NCBI GenBank assembly: GCA_032158295.1
Contig: CM063256.1
Location: 14,616,953 to 14,680,952, forward strand
From: Pycnopodia helianthoides
Taxonomy: Eukaryota; Echinodermata; Asteroidea; Forcipulatida; Asteriidae
DNA: 64,000 bases
Reading direction: 5' to 3'
The notes under the pieces were generated by a model, which was given only the letters and a program-made list of their open reading frames with translations, was not told the origin of the DNA and made no database searches. The position numbers were made by a program, and so were the translations under genes. Every line of letters begins with the position of its first letter. Positions within the stretch are counted from its first letter, which is position 1. Of this stretch, positions 26,201 to 37,100 are shown piece after piece.

Positions 26201-27294
26201 AACAACTGAGATGTCAATTTTCATTTTATTTTCAAAAATAATATCACCTAAGGTTAAAATTAACAATTCTGAACCCAGCAGGCACGGAATTCCAGACATA
26301 AGGAATTATGTTTAAATATGTATAAATTAGGCATAAATATTAAAATGTTTTGTTATAAAATTGTTCGCAATGGTACAGGGCCATAGTCATACCCTGAACT
26401 CCGTATGCAACGAGGAGTCCACCCTGGGCTAACCCGGCCCCATCTTCCAATGAATCTCATCCAAGTTCTACAGGGCTCGCCCTTAACACCAGCCCGGCCG
26501 GCGTACATTGTCTAGTAAAAAATGCTATGGGCTAGTAAACACCACTTCTCAACTTTGTGGGCTACTAAAAACTGTGCAACCTACTTGTTTGTTTAAAATG
26601 CTAATTTCTTCCTTTTCAGATGTGAATAATTATAAAATGTGTGAATATAAAGTCATTTGATCATTAAACTGGTTGTGATCGTTAACATTAACACATCAGA
26701 ACATTACATTTATGGCAATTCCTGTTTAAAATTTGGGCTACTACTACTAGTACTAAAACTTCCTGGGGGCAAGTAAAATGAACAGTTTGATAGCCCGGTG
26801 GGCAGCTTTACTTTACAAAAAGCTTAAGCACAAGGCCTGTTCTATACTAATACTAGTAATAGTCATACCCACAAAGGCGTCAAGTGTGACTGTAAACACC
26901 TGCAATTGTCATGATTTATGATTGTGGACCTCCTTGGTCATATTATTGTTCCTCTTTTGTTGTACCTCACTTATTTCCAACAGCCCCCATTGGTTTTGTA
27001 CACACTATCCATCCAGGGGACCTTACATAGTTTTACCATGGTTTTACCCAACCTATACATTGGTAATCTACTATTTATTTCCTCCAATTCCATCCCCATG
27101 CATCCTTGACCTCTCTGGAGTCTGAGTCTCTCTAGTGTTACTTTTCCTTCCTACCTCCATGCTTTTCCCCCCGCGGTTTGTTGTCATTATGTAAACTTGT
27201 GAAATTGTTCAGCATCTTTCCCACAACAAAACAAGAATTTTCTCATCATACCTGTTAAGGCAAGCGTCATCAGAGCGAAGATTTGAAGACGCAT
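11232..27294 (-). CDS. papain-family cysteine protease, counting factor associated protein D (CfaD)-like; three frame breaks
   Basis: Papain-like (C1A) protease with an N-terminal extension and I29 propeptide. Exons in transcript order: 27294-27252 (start, signal peptide [15 protein letters not shown]), 24764-24606, 23643-23465, 20770-20521, 19494-19300, 17061-16868, 15201-15110, 14786-14625, 13087-12898 and 11431-11232 (stop 11234-11232). The I29 part includes [12 protein letters not shown] and GVNHLAD. The catalytic set is intact: Gln and Cys in [14 protein letters not shown], His in [12 protein letters not shown], Asn in KNSW. With one-base corrections near 24730, 24627 and 19474 the exons give about 554 residues and every phase agrees. 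As written, stops interrupt the frame, so this is either a recent pseudogene or an assembly with small indels; I favour the latter. Likely a lysosomal or secreted digestive enzyme by family. Introns hold many SINEs and MITEs. Confidence 0.85.
14873..15103. mobile_element. ATAGATAG MITE next to a protease splice donor
   Basis: Left end ATAGATAGGTTGCAGTATGA, then GGCCATCTTTACGGGCA; the right end is its imperfect complement (TGCCCGTAAAGATGGCG, TTCTAT). A close copy is at 36009-36237. The minus-strand donor of the exon ending 15110 lies 6 bases away. Confidence 0.8.
15917..16306 (+). mobile_element. family-1 MITE
   Basis: Ends TTAAAGGAACATTACAGA and TCTGTAATGTTCCTTTAA are inverted repeats; interior has GTTTATCGCTCAGTGAGCG. 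About 390 bases, no ORF. Confidence 0.8.
16395..16640 (-). mobile_element. SINE family C, tRNA-like head
   Basis: The minus strand carries GGTGGTCTAGTGGTAAGATA (A box) and GGGTTCGAATCCCACCC (B box), a tRNA Gly/Asp-like head, followed by a body repeated at 18425-18665. Confidence 0.7.
17136..17424 (+). mobile_element. SINE family B, tRNA-like head
   Basis: Head TTGGCGTAGTGGTATCTTG (A box) and GGTTCAAATC (B box), body with CCCTGGAATATTTCTCTG, end near GAATAAATGAAATGAAG. A reverse copy lies at 20815-21095. In the protease intron. Confidence 0.75.
17428..17552. mobile_element. family-4 palindromic MITE (GGCTACGGCTAC)
   Basis: GGCGGCTACAGCTACGGCTA and its complement flank GTTGCTAAGGGTGTTGCTAA. 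Copies at 48449-48575 and, diverged, 9712-9810. Confidence 0.7.
18050..18432 (+). mobile_element. family-1 MITE
   Basis: Same ends and interior as 15917-16306. Confidence 0.8.
18425..18665 (-). mobile_element. SINE family C, second copy
   Basis: Same head and body as 16395-16640, including GGGTTCGAATCCCACCC on the minus strand. Directly follows a family-1 MITE, as does the first copy, which hints that the pair was copied together. Confidence 0.7.
18690..19043 (+). mobile_element. family-3 MITE, 5'-shortened
   Basis: Shares the family-3 interior and the right end CAAAAGTATCCACTGCC. Confidence 0.7.
19050..19258 (+). mobile_element. family-8 repeat
   Basis: Same sequence as 9165-9400, ending GTCAGACAGCAAGAGGGTTAA. 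Confidence 0.65.
19557..19978 (-). mobile_element. SINE family A, full-length copy
   Basis: About 420 bases. The minus strand starts with the tRNA-like head (GTCGTGGCCGAGCGG, B box GAGTTCGAGTCCCGG) and ends with AAAGCGCTATATAAGAAC and an ATT tail. Best reference copy in the window. Confidence 0.85.
20356..20465. repeat. pentanucleotide microsatellite (GAAAT)10(GAAAC)8(GAAAT)3
   Basis: Twenty-two 5-base units with a sharp switch from GAAAT to GAAAC and back, then one GAAAC. In the protease intron 25 bases or more from the exon ending 20521. Confidence 0.9.
20815..21095 (-). mobile_element. SINE family B, reverse copy
   Basis: Reverse complement of the unit at 17136-17424, with the same body and a degraded B box. 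Confidence 0.75.
21890..22062 (+). mobile_element. SINE family A, 3' half
   Basis: Matches the 3' half of the copy at 19557-19978 (ATTGCGCCACCGCACCTTGT to GGCGCTATATAAATAC) with an ATT tail. Confidence 0.7.
22432..23036. mobile_element. two family-5 MITE copies (22432-22623 and 22795-23036)
   Basis: Both start and end with GGGCCCAATTTCATAGAGCT-type inverted repeats. The second has a long internal inverted arm (GGAAATTTGGTTGGTAACCC). Confidence 0.75.
23095..23457. mobile_element. family-7 MITE
   Basis: Ends CTTGCACTTAAGC and GTGTTAAGGGCGAGCCCTG, loosely inverted. Copies at 26466-26845 and 59745-60057. The right end abuts a protease exon at 23465. Confidence 0.65.
23701..24043 (+). mobile_element. 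family-3 MITE
   Basis: Starts TAAAGGCAGGGTATACTTTTGG and ends near CAAAAGTATCCAC. Fragments of the same kind lie at 12000-12120, 45115-45310 and the right window edge (63870-64000). Confidence 0.7.
24463..24600. mobile_element. MITE beside a protease splice donor
   Basis: GGCCGCCATCGTTGATGA and TCATCAAAGATGGTGGTCA form inverted ends. Related to an element at 8503-8672 with GATGTCAT/GATGACC ends. Lies against the donor of the exon ending 24606. Confidence 0.6.
24845..25088. mobile_element. MITE with 25-base perfect inverted ends
   Basis: TAAGGCCTGCGCTAAACGTC and GACGTTTAGCGCAGGCCTTA flank a CG-rich interior that also folds back (GCGACGTTTAGCGCAAACC, CACTGCCGTGTAGCACGG). CG-rich against an AT-rich background. 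Confidence 0.8.
26466..26845. mobile_element. family-7 MITE
   Basis: Begins CTACAGGGCTCGCCCTTAACAC; reverse copy of 23095-23457. Confidence 0.65.
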
Positions 27295-27479
27295 TTTGGC
27301 AGACACCTGATCACAAAATCCAAGAGAAGATTGGAACCGTACACTGTACCTCAAAATAAAATAACCGCGGTATAAAATAAAATACACCCACTTATGCGTG
27401 CATGAAACCCTGTCACACGTTGTTTTATTTTACTGGTTATAAAAGGGCCCTGCCGGGTGACCAGACTATTGTTGATACA

Positions 27480-27503
27480 TCACATGATCACATGATCACA
27501 TGA
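27480..27503. promoter_or_regulatory. three tandem TCACATGA (M-box-like) motifs upstream of the protease gene
   Basis: TCACATGA occurs three times head to tail with no spacer, about 190 bases upstream of the protease start codon in the divergent interval shared with the F-box gene. TCACATGA resembles the E-box/M-box bound by MITF/TFE bHLH-zip factors, which drive lysosomal genes in animals (established). That these copies act on this gene is inference. A TATAAAAG string at 27438-27445 and a CATATG E-box at 27521 are nearby. Confidence 0.4.
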
Positions 27504-28189
27504 TCTTCTGAGCTGAGGTCATATGACACCATATCTTGAACATTATCTATATTACTTTTTTACCAGGGCTTATTTTGCCAACGTTATATCAGCTGATTTC
27601 TACCTCTATGAGCTGATCAACGAGGCATAAATGCAACGATGTACTAGTTTGCAGTGTACTTGTTGATACTCGACTCACGGCATCTCTCTCTGGCCATTAC
27701 AGTCTGGTTACGGACATACACAAACTTTGAGGGAGACGTTTTCACATGCGTAACACGTTGTGGGGTCAGAATTATATGAACATTAATATTCATGATTCTC
27801 ATCATAACCATAGAGAAAACGATACGGGCAATAGACTGTAACCCAAATCACTGGTTCCAACAGCACACGTATGCAGTGGCAGTTTCACATCACTGTTTGG
27901 ATTATCTCAACTGATCAACACACAATGAGATCTCTCAATATAGTGACGTCATGGTTATTTTTAGGGATGAACCATAGAGCTAACAGGATGACCTCGAGCA
28001 GTTTAGCCAATCAGTTATTCTTAAGTTGTACACCCCCATCATTATAATGAATCCTTCCTACACGTGACCACAACAAAAACCATCTGCGCCAGTTTTTCTG
28101 GCAAGAAAATATTTAGATGACAAAGTAGTGGTACGCAGTCGGTGGATGTGAAAAGCTCGAAGAGTGTCTTCGCTGAAAGAAGCCAAATT

Positions 28190-31100
28190 ATGCCTTTTTA
28201 CGGAGTTGATGGTCAGTCCACGGGCAATGAGTGGGTCAAGACCGCGTCAGGATGGAAGAAATTGGTCGCCTTGCGAGAGAATCTTCACAGACATATCAAG
28301 AGAATTGCCCGTGAACGGTAAGTGGTGGAACCTAGATGATGAAACCAAACCACTGCATAAAAATGTTTGCATAGGGGGGGGGGGGGGGCTGGCAAGTATA
28401 TAAATAGAGGGAAACAACGTAATTTTAGATAACATTAAAAACATTATTACTATTAGACATCTTGCCAAAAAGTCAATCACAAATTTTTTGTGGTGCAGCC
28501 CAGCAGTGGACTGGTGGAGGAGGATCAGAAGGCAGAAGGGGGGGGGAGGTGATAATGCTGGGCTGGGGTTGTTTAGCGATTGTGACAGTTGTATTATGAT
28601 CGATGGTGGAGTGAGGTTGACCACGGAGGAAGGAAATGGGTTCACTGACACCATGCTGACACTGACAGGGTATGTGGGTTGTACGTAGAGTGACCAGAGC
28701 TCCGAATCCAGTGCTCCACTGAGCAACATATTGATCTGTACACCTGTGGCTGTATTCACCTGTTACTTGTGTTACTGTTACTGTTAGTGTTAGCATGGTG
28801 TTAGTGTTAATTTTAGATGCAAAAAATAGTTAATGGCCTGCGTTTCAACCCTAGCAGAGTCTTTCTCAAAAGGCTAAATGATTAAACACTTCAATTAGGT
28901 TTAATATGCATGCATAATTTAAGTTGAATTTAAATCAATAATCCCTGTTTACCCTCTCCCATCAAGAATGAAAAAACCCAGGGGGGGGGCTGTTCCACCT
29001 GTATGATTAACAAGGAGCCTCACATGACCATATTTGGTGATGACACGTGCAGACATGATGAGTTGCTTAAACTTTGTAAATTTGCATATGACCAGCTCCA
29101 TCCAGTACCCAGTGAGTCTTTTCACAGGATGCAATTTTTATTGCCAACATGAAGGCAACCAACTGCAATGAATACAAAAGAAGCACAGGGGTATTAACAA
29201 CGGTGTCTCAAGTCCAAAATAAAGTTAACATTTAAAAATACAGAGGTGAATGATGTTTCTTCTTAATTGGTATATATTGCCTGGAACAGGTTGCCTACTT
29301 GTCTACACAGCCTTGATATCAAGGCTAGTAAATTGCCTCCTGTCATATGGCACACTCAAATTCATATGTTTACTGGCATCATCATGAATTCAAGATTCTT
29401 AAAAAAATTATAAAAATAGATCTTAGAAAGAAATCATAAAAATAATCTTAACTAATTTTTTTATTTATTGATAACATTGTTACATCTGAGAACTGACTCA
29501 CGATTTCTTGTCTGATTGTTGAAGCTGTACATGGTTTTCAATTTTTTGGTGCTGAATTTTTTATTATCCAACACCTGCAAGAACAGAGCTTTAACCCTCA
29601 TGATCAGTTTAGCTTCATTTTTGTTCAGCAAATGTCAAAAATGTGCACAAAAGGAATGGACTCCCCAAAAAGGTAGAAATGGTACACGTGCCTTGGACGG
29701 AGGTGCGTTAACAACATAACCATCCTTAGTACAACGTTTTGACACCCAAAATGGCGGACAGGAGACGCGCGTGCAAGTGCGCTGCGCGTTGTGCAATGGG
29801 TCTATAGGTAGGTAAACCCAGTGGTACAGGGGCAGTGACACTTTTAAAAAAAGAATTACTCTTGACCTCTTTTAAAATAATTAATAAGTAAAACATTAAA
29901 ATCAGAATGATAATTTTAATATTACTATTAGATTATATGAATTCCCTGATCATGGAGGTAGAAATATTCCATGGTCTGATGATCCATGGAGGAACAAATT
30001 TCCTTCCTCCATGGATGATCCAACCAACTATATTTGGCTGTTTCATTGAATTCTTAAATTAAACAGATTGTTTATAAGGGAGTGGCTTTGGATAGAGTGG
30101 GGGCCAATACAGTAGGAGTAAAGGTGTTTGACCAAATAAGGAGCTTAAAGTAGATATATGTTGATCACAAAAGCCTACCCTGTTCCCCCCTGCCCAACAC
30201 ACACAATGACTTTGCTGAACAACTGCAGTCTCTGCTGCAGCCCTTGAGCATCAATGCATATTCAGTTATTACCAAGTATGGTAAATACATGACCATATAT
30301 GGTCATAAAGGGGAGAGATTATGTAAACAAGCCTTGGAGCTCCAGTCAGTGCAGTATTGATATAGCTAGATCCTGTACAGCATGTACATTTTGTATGTTG
30401 TATTCCTCTATTGTGACCGACTGAGTGCACCAACGAAGCAGTAACTGTTGGTTTAGAACTAAATTTACATGCACATTATGTTTCAAGGTGTGCAAAGTTT
30501 ATGGTTTTAAGTAATTTTTACATTTTCTGTCCCGTAATTTTATAATAAAATTGAGATTTTAAAGACACTGGACACTATTGGTAGTTGTCAAAGACCAGTC
30601 TTCTCACTTGGTTGTATCTCAACATATGGATAAAATAACAAACCTGTAAAAACTTGAGCTCAGTTGGTCGTCGAAGTTGCGAGATAACTATGAGAGAAAA
30701 AACACCCTTGTCACACAAAGTTGTGTGCTTTCAGATGGTCGATTTTGAGACCTCAAAATCTAATTCTGAGGTCTCGAAATCAAATTCGTGGAAAATTACT
30801 TCTTTCTCGAAAACTATGTCACTTCAGATGGAGCCGTTTCTCACAATGTTTTATACTGTCAACCTCTCCCCATTACTCGTTACCAAGTAAGGTTTTATGC
30901 TAATAATCATTTTGAGTAATTACCAATAGTGTCCACTGCCTTTAAGAACATAACAGCTGAACAATGAGACTGCATTAATTTACCCCCCCCCCAAAAAAAA
31001 AAACCACTTAAAAACATTTAAAATGGTAAAAACTATTTAAGACTTTAATTTCTATCTTTCTGTAGAAATTGTTGTCTCTTTTACACATAAAAAGAGGAAG

Positions 31101-34100
31101 ATTAAAGAATAAAACCATGTTCAGGTAATACATCCAAAGTGGTCCTCAAAACAGGGCAGAATTTATTCTCAATTCTCAAATGTGTTTTTGAATTGAATTA
31201 AAATTGGAAAGAAATATTTTCCTTTCTTTTGATTTTAATTTGGAGGTTTGAAAACACGGCCTCATTCATAATAGTACATAGAACTAAAGCATGTAAAATG
31301 AATTGAGTTGTATTTAATGGTTCCCGGGGTGTTGTTTATGTAGCTAGCTGTTATTCCAGAGTGGAAATAGCCTGAAACTAGCCTCACACAACCTAGCCTA
31401 TGACGACAAGTGTTACAGTTGCAGTCGTGAGTCATTTCCGTGGCTATCGATCATGGTATACGTACTGTCACATCACAAGACAGTAGATATTGTCCTGATT
31501 GTGTTGAGTGTTATTCGTGGAAGTTGTCTATCAGCGCTGAACTGTAGCCTCGTTGACAAGTCGTTAAATGCTTGTCTTGGTGATAGCGTGCACTGCAACT
31601 CGACTATCACTGGCCCCTGGCCGCACAAACATTAACGACTTGTCCACAAGTCTACGCTGACTTGGTATCTCTGTCAATAATTTGATGTTCCAGATTCCAC
31701 AGCTCCTGCAGCAAGGATTCTTCAGATGAGGGAACCAGTGATCACCATGGCAAGGGCCGGGGGATAGTGAATGGAGATGAGGACTGGGCACCGAGCCAAA
31801 GTTGTGATGCAGTCAAGAAGTGGTTAGACTCGGAGATTGAAAGTCAGAGAATGCACAATGTATATCAAGAGATCGGTAAGTCAAGCTACACGCTGAAAGT
31901 TTTACTGTCAATCGTAAGCAAAGCTCAAACTGTGGTTACAGGATTTGAAATAAGGCATAATTTATTTATTTATTTTATTTATTGATCCGACAGCGGTTAA
32001 CCGACACTAACAGGTATCATCAAATAAGAAATAAATCGAGAAAGCACTTTTACATTCAATTAAATAAATATATAGATATTTCAGGAAAAAAAGAAAAAGT
32101 AGGAAGTACGTAACAAAGTAAAAATATTTAGCATAAAATAACTAAATGTGTCAGTATTCAACAATTTATGCAAATTAGCCTTTAAAATAGCATCAATACA
32201 AGAAGATCCACATCACTAGCTAGAAAAGAGAGAGAATAAAATATACGGAAAGATTTTATAGTAGAAGCATGGAACACATCACACTTCCCATGGGGGTGGT
32301 AAATATAGGCAGACGAGATGCTTGACCTCAATCTGACTGACTGACTCCAGGGGTCGATTTCACAAAACTCTTCCTAACTTAGGACTAGTCCTAGGCAATG
32401 CTAAGAGATAGGACTAGTCCTAAGTTAGGACCAGTACTTAGGACTAGTCCTTAGGACTAGTCCTTAGGACTAGTCCTTAGGACTAGTCCTATCTCTTAGC
32501 ATTGCCTAAGACTAGTCCTAAGTTAGGAAGAGTTTTGTGAAATCGACCCCAAGGTACATGTAAAATGTAAATGGTGGTTGATCTAGTGCATGAGGTTTTT
32601 AGTGCATAAATAAGTCTTTTTTTATACATTAATGTATATATTTAAATGTTTTTTAGACATGCCAAGCCAAAATGTGTTTCACTGTATATAGTTATGTGTA
32701 TAGGTGACAATATACAATAAAACAAACAACTATAAATGATATAGCTAAAACAATCTCATATGATTAGTCAATCATAGCAAGTTTTCCTTAAAAGTTAATC
32801 TGCTAGAATCGCTTTTTGATTCAGTGACTTAAAGAAAAATAAAGTGACTAATTGTTATGAGGTCAACTTATTTCTATTTGTTTTATAATAAGATCATAAA
32901 GGGTTTTTTTTTCCAGATAAGCCACAGACTTCCTTTGTTATGATCCCGAGATTTGCGGGGGTAAGTTAAGTTGTTATTTTTTGTTTTTTTCATTTCGATT
33001 GTATTTCTGTAAAAAAAGATTTTTTTAAATTTTTTGTATACGTTTAAATGATGTTTATGACTATCAGTGTTAAGTTATAGATTATGCAAGAATGCAAATG
33101 AGGTCTTTGGTCTTCATATTTTTGTTCTGTTTACAATTTGACTTTGTGATTTGATTTGACTCCGCTCATGTCGATTTTTAACAGTTATATTTTTGAGTAA
33201 ATAGACCACAAGGGAAACTGACTGGGTAAATTTTAAATAATTTTGGGTTGACTTTTCGGCGCTCTACCAGCTGGGCTATTTATTGTATTTTGGCAGTCTC
33301 TCTATTTTGAAAATTCTGACTTGATTCCCAAGAAACAAGACTAACAAAATAGGGAGACCTCCTATATTTGGGCAATATAGCTCAGTTGGTAGAGTGCCAT
33401 CGTTTAATCGGGAGAGGTTCAAGTCCCGCTCTAGTTAATTTTTCTTTGTTCAACCCAAAATTAGATCACTTTCATTTGATACAATTTTGTTTTTGTATTC
33501 CAGGCGAGAGGGATGTATTACACAATTGGGGAGATGATCACTAAGTTGGACTTGGCCGGTGCAGTAGGAGATCATAGGAGATTCAACTATGTGTGCAAGG
33601 TATGTGAGGGTTGGGTTGGGTAGAGATGAGGGGTAGGTGGAGGCAGTGGGACTGGTTGCCAGTCTAGTCTTAGCTGGCACAGTAGGAGATCATAGGAGAT
33701 TCAATGATTCAACTATAATGTGTTCGGGGTATGTGAGGGCTGGGGTTAGGGGGCGAGATGAGGGGAAGGTGGGGCAGTGGGACTGGTTGCCAGTCTAGCC
33801 TTAGCTGGCTCAGTAGGAGATCAGAAGAGGATGAAGAGATTCAAATTGTGTGCAGGGTATGTTAGGGTGGGGTTGGTGGGGGAAGTTGGATTGGTTGCCA
33901 GTCTAGCTTTAGCTTGACCAGTTGGAGATCATGTGAGATTCAACTTTGTGTTATGTGAGGGTGGGGTTGGGGAGGGATGAGGGGTAGGTGGGGCAGTTGA
34001 ACTGGTTGCCAGTCTAGCCTTAGCTGGTGCACTGTAGTAGGAGATCAGAGGAGATTCAACTTTGTGTTATGTGTGGGTGGGGTTGGGAAGGGATGAAGGG

Positions 34101-37100
34101 TACCGGTAGGTGGGGGGCAGTGGGACTGGTTGCCAGTCTAGCTTGAATCACTCATGAATATTTATGAGGAGCCAGCTTACAATTCTCTTATTCTCTGTCT
34201 CCTCTCCAGCTTCTAGAGTTGATTGTAACTACTCGTTTCTCCTCCCTGAGTGGCTTGGCTCAGAAAGATCTCTTCAATGTTCTTGAGGAAGTCATTAACC
34301 TCGGTAAGGATCAACTTCTTTAAGATTGTTCACCTAAAAAGATGATTGAAAGGAATTCACATTTCACTATTTTGTCTTGCAACTCCTCTTGTACAGTTTA
34401 CAAGAATGTCCTTTTCACTTTGATTGTGTTCAAATGTTAATGTAGTCGGCGTGACCTACCACAACATGGAGCAAGTCAGAAGAATCCTTTGTGGGGCTAT
34501 TGTTGCTATGAACAACAGTTTTGCATCTCACATCGGTTGCCGAGCAACCTGGAGCGGGCGCTCGAAGATGCTTCAGGGATGGTTGGAGAAATTGGATAAC
34601 ATTCAAGTTCGAGAGGTAAAGGACCATGAGTTTATTTAAAATGGTTATTGCAGAAATAAATTATTTGTCTCAGAAGTTAGGACAACAAAATAAAAAACAT
34701 GTTTAGCGTCCTGCCTTTTTGAAAAAAGAGGAGGCGGGCCTTTTTGTTTTCTTTTTTAATGGAAAAAAGGCCTCTTAAAGGGGAGGGGGGAGGAATTCAT
34801 AATTTTTGAGTTGCTTATAAGTTATTGTTTATTGTTGAAAATGCTTCCGTCACCAAACACAGCTGGATTAGAAGGCTTGTACAGATTCTTTGAAATAACC
34901 GGGATAAAGTTGTTGTTTTTTTAAATATAAAACTTGTCATTCGTTTTCTCACACAGAGAGAAGAGGATGGACTGATGAAGCTGACAGATCTTCCCGATGA
35001 AGTCTTCAGTAGAGTACTCGACCATCTGAGTGATCATAGAGATATTGTAAACGTCGGCAAAACAAACTACCAGATGTACCTATTGACCACTCAGAATGTC
35101 CTATGGAGGGATCTGTGCCAGTATCATTTTACACAGAGTCAGGTAGTTCCTATTCTTTTTTGGCAAGGCGCTAATAACAGACAAATTAACAAAGCCATTT
35201 TGAGATATGGCAGACTCAATTTACTATGACACTGTTGGGTTTTGGTAAATTTTTCTGTTTACACCCAATCTAGTGTCTCAAAAAGGCTAATGAGGACGTA
35301 CTGTTACGATAATTGATATACCGCCCTCTTGTGTTGTCTCAAGACAGTTGCCAGTGGGCAGCCATTATGACATGTGCTTTTGGTATGCAGTAGCACTGAA
35401 CATGACCGATGATTAATAGTAGTTAGAAGATTTTTGTCTCCACTCATTAATTATAAATAACATGGTGTCAGAAGTAGAGGTCTTTCACTTGATCAACTAG
35501 GATTTCAAGTGAAATTTTGCAACGGAATTCTGGGACTTTAGCTTGAGAAACAGAACTTTAGATAAGTTTCCACATCGACAATAGAAGTTTGAAGTGGTTA
35601 GTCTCCATCAATTATAAATAATACTAACCACGCAGCCAACTGTCCATGTTTTGAGGGGACAAATTATTAATGACTTAAGTGTCTATGCCTGATGTTACAT
35701 GAACTTCTGGTGGACGATTTGACCCAAGTAATACATGGGTATGCGCAGGGTCTATAGGAGTGTACATGTAGATACTCCTAAAATCATGCCAATTTTTTTT
35801 TAACGAGTTATGATGGTTCTGATTCGGTTTCGTTAGTTTGCAACTTCAGAACCGCCACAACTCATTAGAAGGGAATTCTCCCCGTTCACAGGCTAGCGTA
35901 TCGGGCCATTGCGAATTGCAGCCAAAGTTTTCTGACTTCAGTTCAAATTCACATAATAGCACAAAGATAAAACCATTTAGAATGCCTTAGATTGCACAGT
36001 AGAGGCTTATAGATAGGTTGCAGTATGACGTAAATCGGCCATCTTTACGGGCAGTTTAGAACAAACAGTCGTGCGTTTCGTGTGAGAACGGCGTGCAACA
36101 CGCGCGCATTTCACGAAACTCATTGCAGGATTGGTCAGTGAACAATGCGGCCGCGTTAATAAAATGAGCGTTTGACGCACCTGCAAGCCAAAATGCAATT
36201 TGCCCGTAAAGATGGCGTCTACTGGGAACTATCTATAAAACCGAAGAAAAACACCAAGTGAAAAAACATTCCAGGGACCTCATTTCAATTCAGCATGCTT
36301 AGGCCAAACTTCCAAAATTTTGTTCCAGAATAATGCCAGAAAGTTTTGAAAAATCTTGGGGGAGAACCTTGATTAGGACTTTGTTACATTATTTTATAGT
36401 AAACATTTGTATCCTGGTTGTTTTCCTGCCATTTAGAGTTTTTTTTACTAAGTCTTTGATTCTTAAAGGCCCTGTACACTATTGGTAAGATCGAAAAACA
36501 CAGTGTTCACAGATTCACACATAACTTACATGATTTAAAGTAAGTAATGGTAGAAAGTGTTCCTTAAAGTATTTCTGCCTAAAATGCTATCGTTTCTGAG
36601 AAACGAGTAAAACAATAGTAATTATCGCGCGCGATAATTTGAAAAAACAAAAAACACATAAGATCTCTTTTCACTATTTTCTCGTGACCTCGATGACCAA
36701 TTGAGCTCAAACTTTCACAGGTTTGTTTGTTCATGCATATGTTTAATCACACAAAATGTGGACACTGATTTTGAGCTGTTACCAAAAGTGTACAATACCT
36801 TTAAAGGAACATTACAGACTTGGTAAGACAAAAACTTGTAAAATATACTTTTTGATCACAGATTTACATAAAACTTACACGGTCTAATGATGATGATAGT
36901 AGAAAACATCCCTTGAAATATTTCTGTCTGAAATGCCATTTTTAATGAGAAATGAATAAACTAATTTTCCGATTGGAGTTTATCGCTCAGTGAGCGTTTT
37001 ATTCATTTGTTGAATCTGTACGATTTCATGCAAATGTGGAATCGGTTTTTCACTATTTTCTCGTGACCCAGATGGCCGATCGATCTCAAACTTCTACAGG

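Noticed and set aside
28247..28759. 170-residue open frame on the minus strand
   Set aside because: It lies antisense to the first FBXO25/32 coding exon and G-rich intron sequence, is Pro/Ser-rich from low complexity, and has no family signature.
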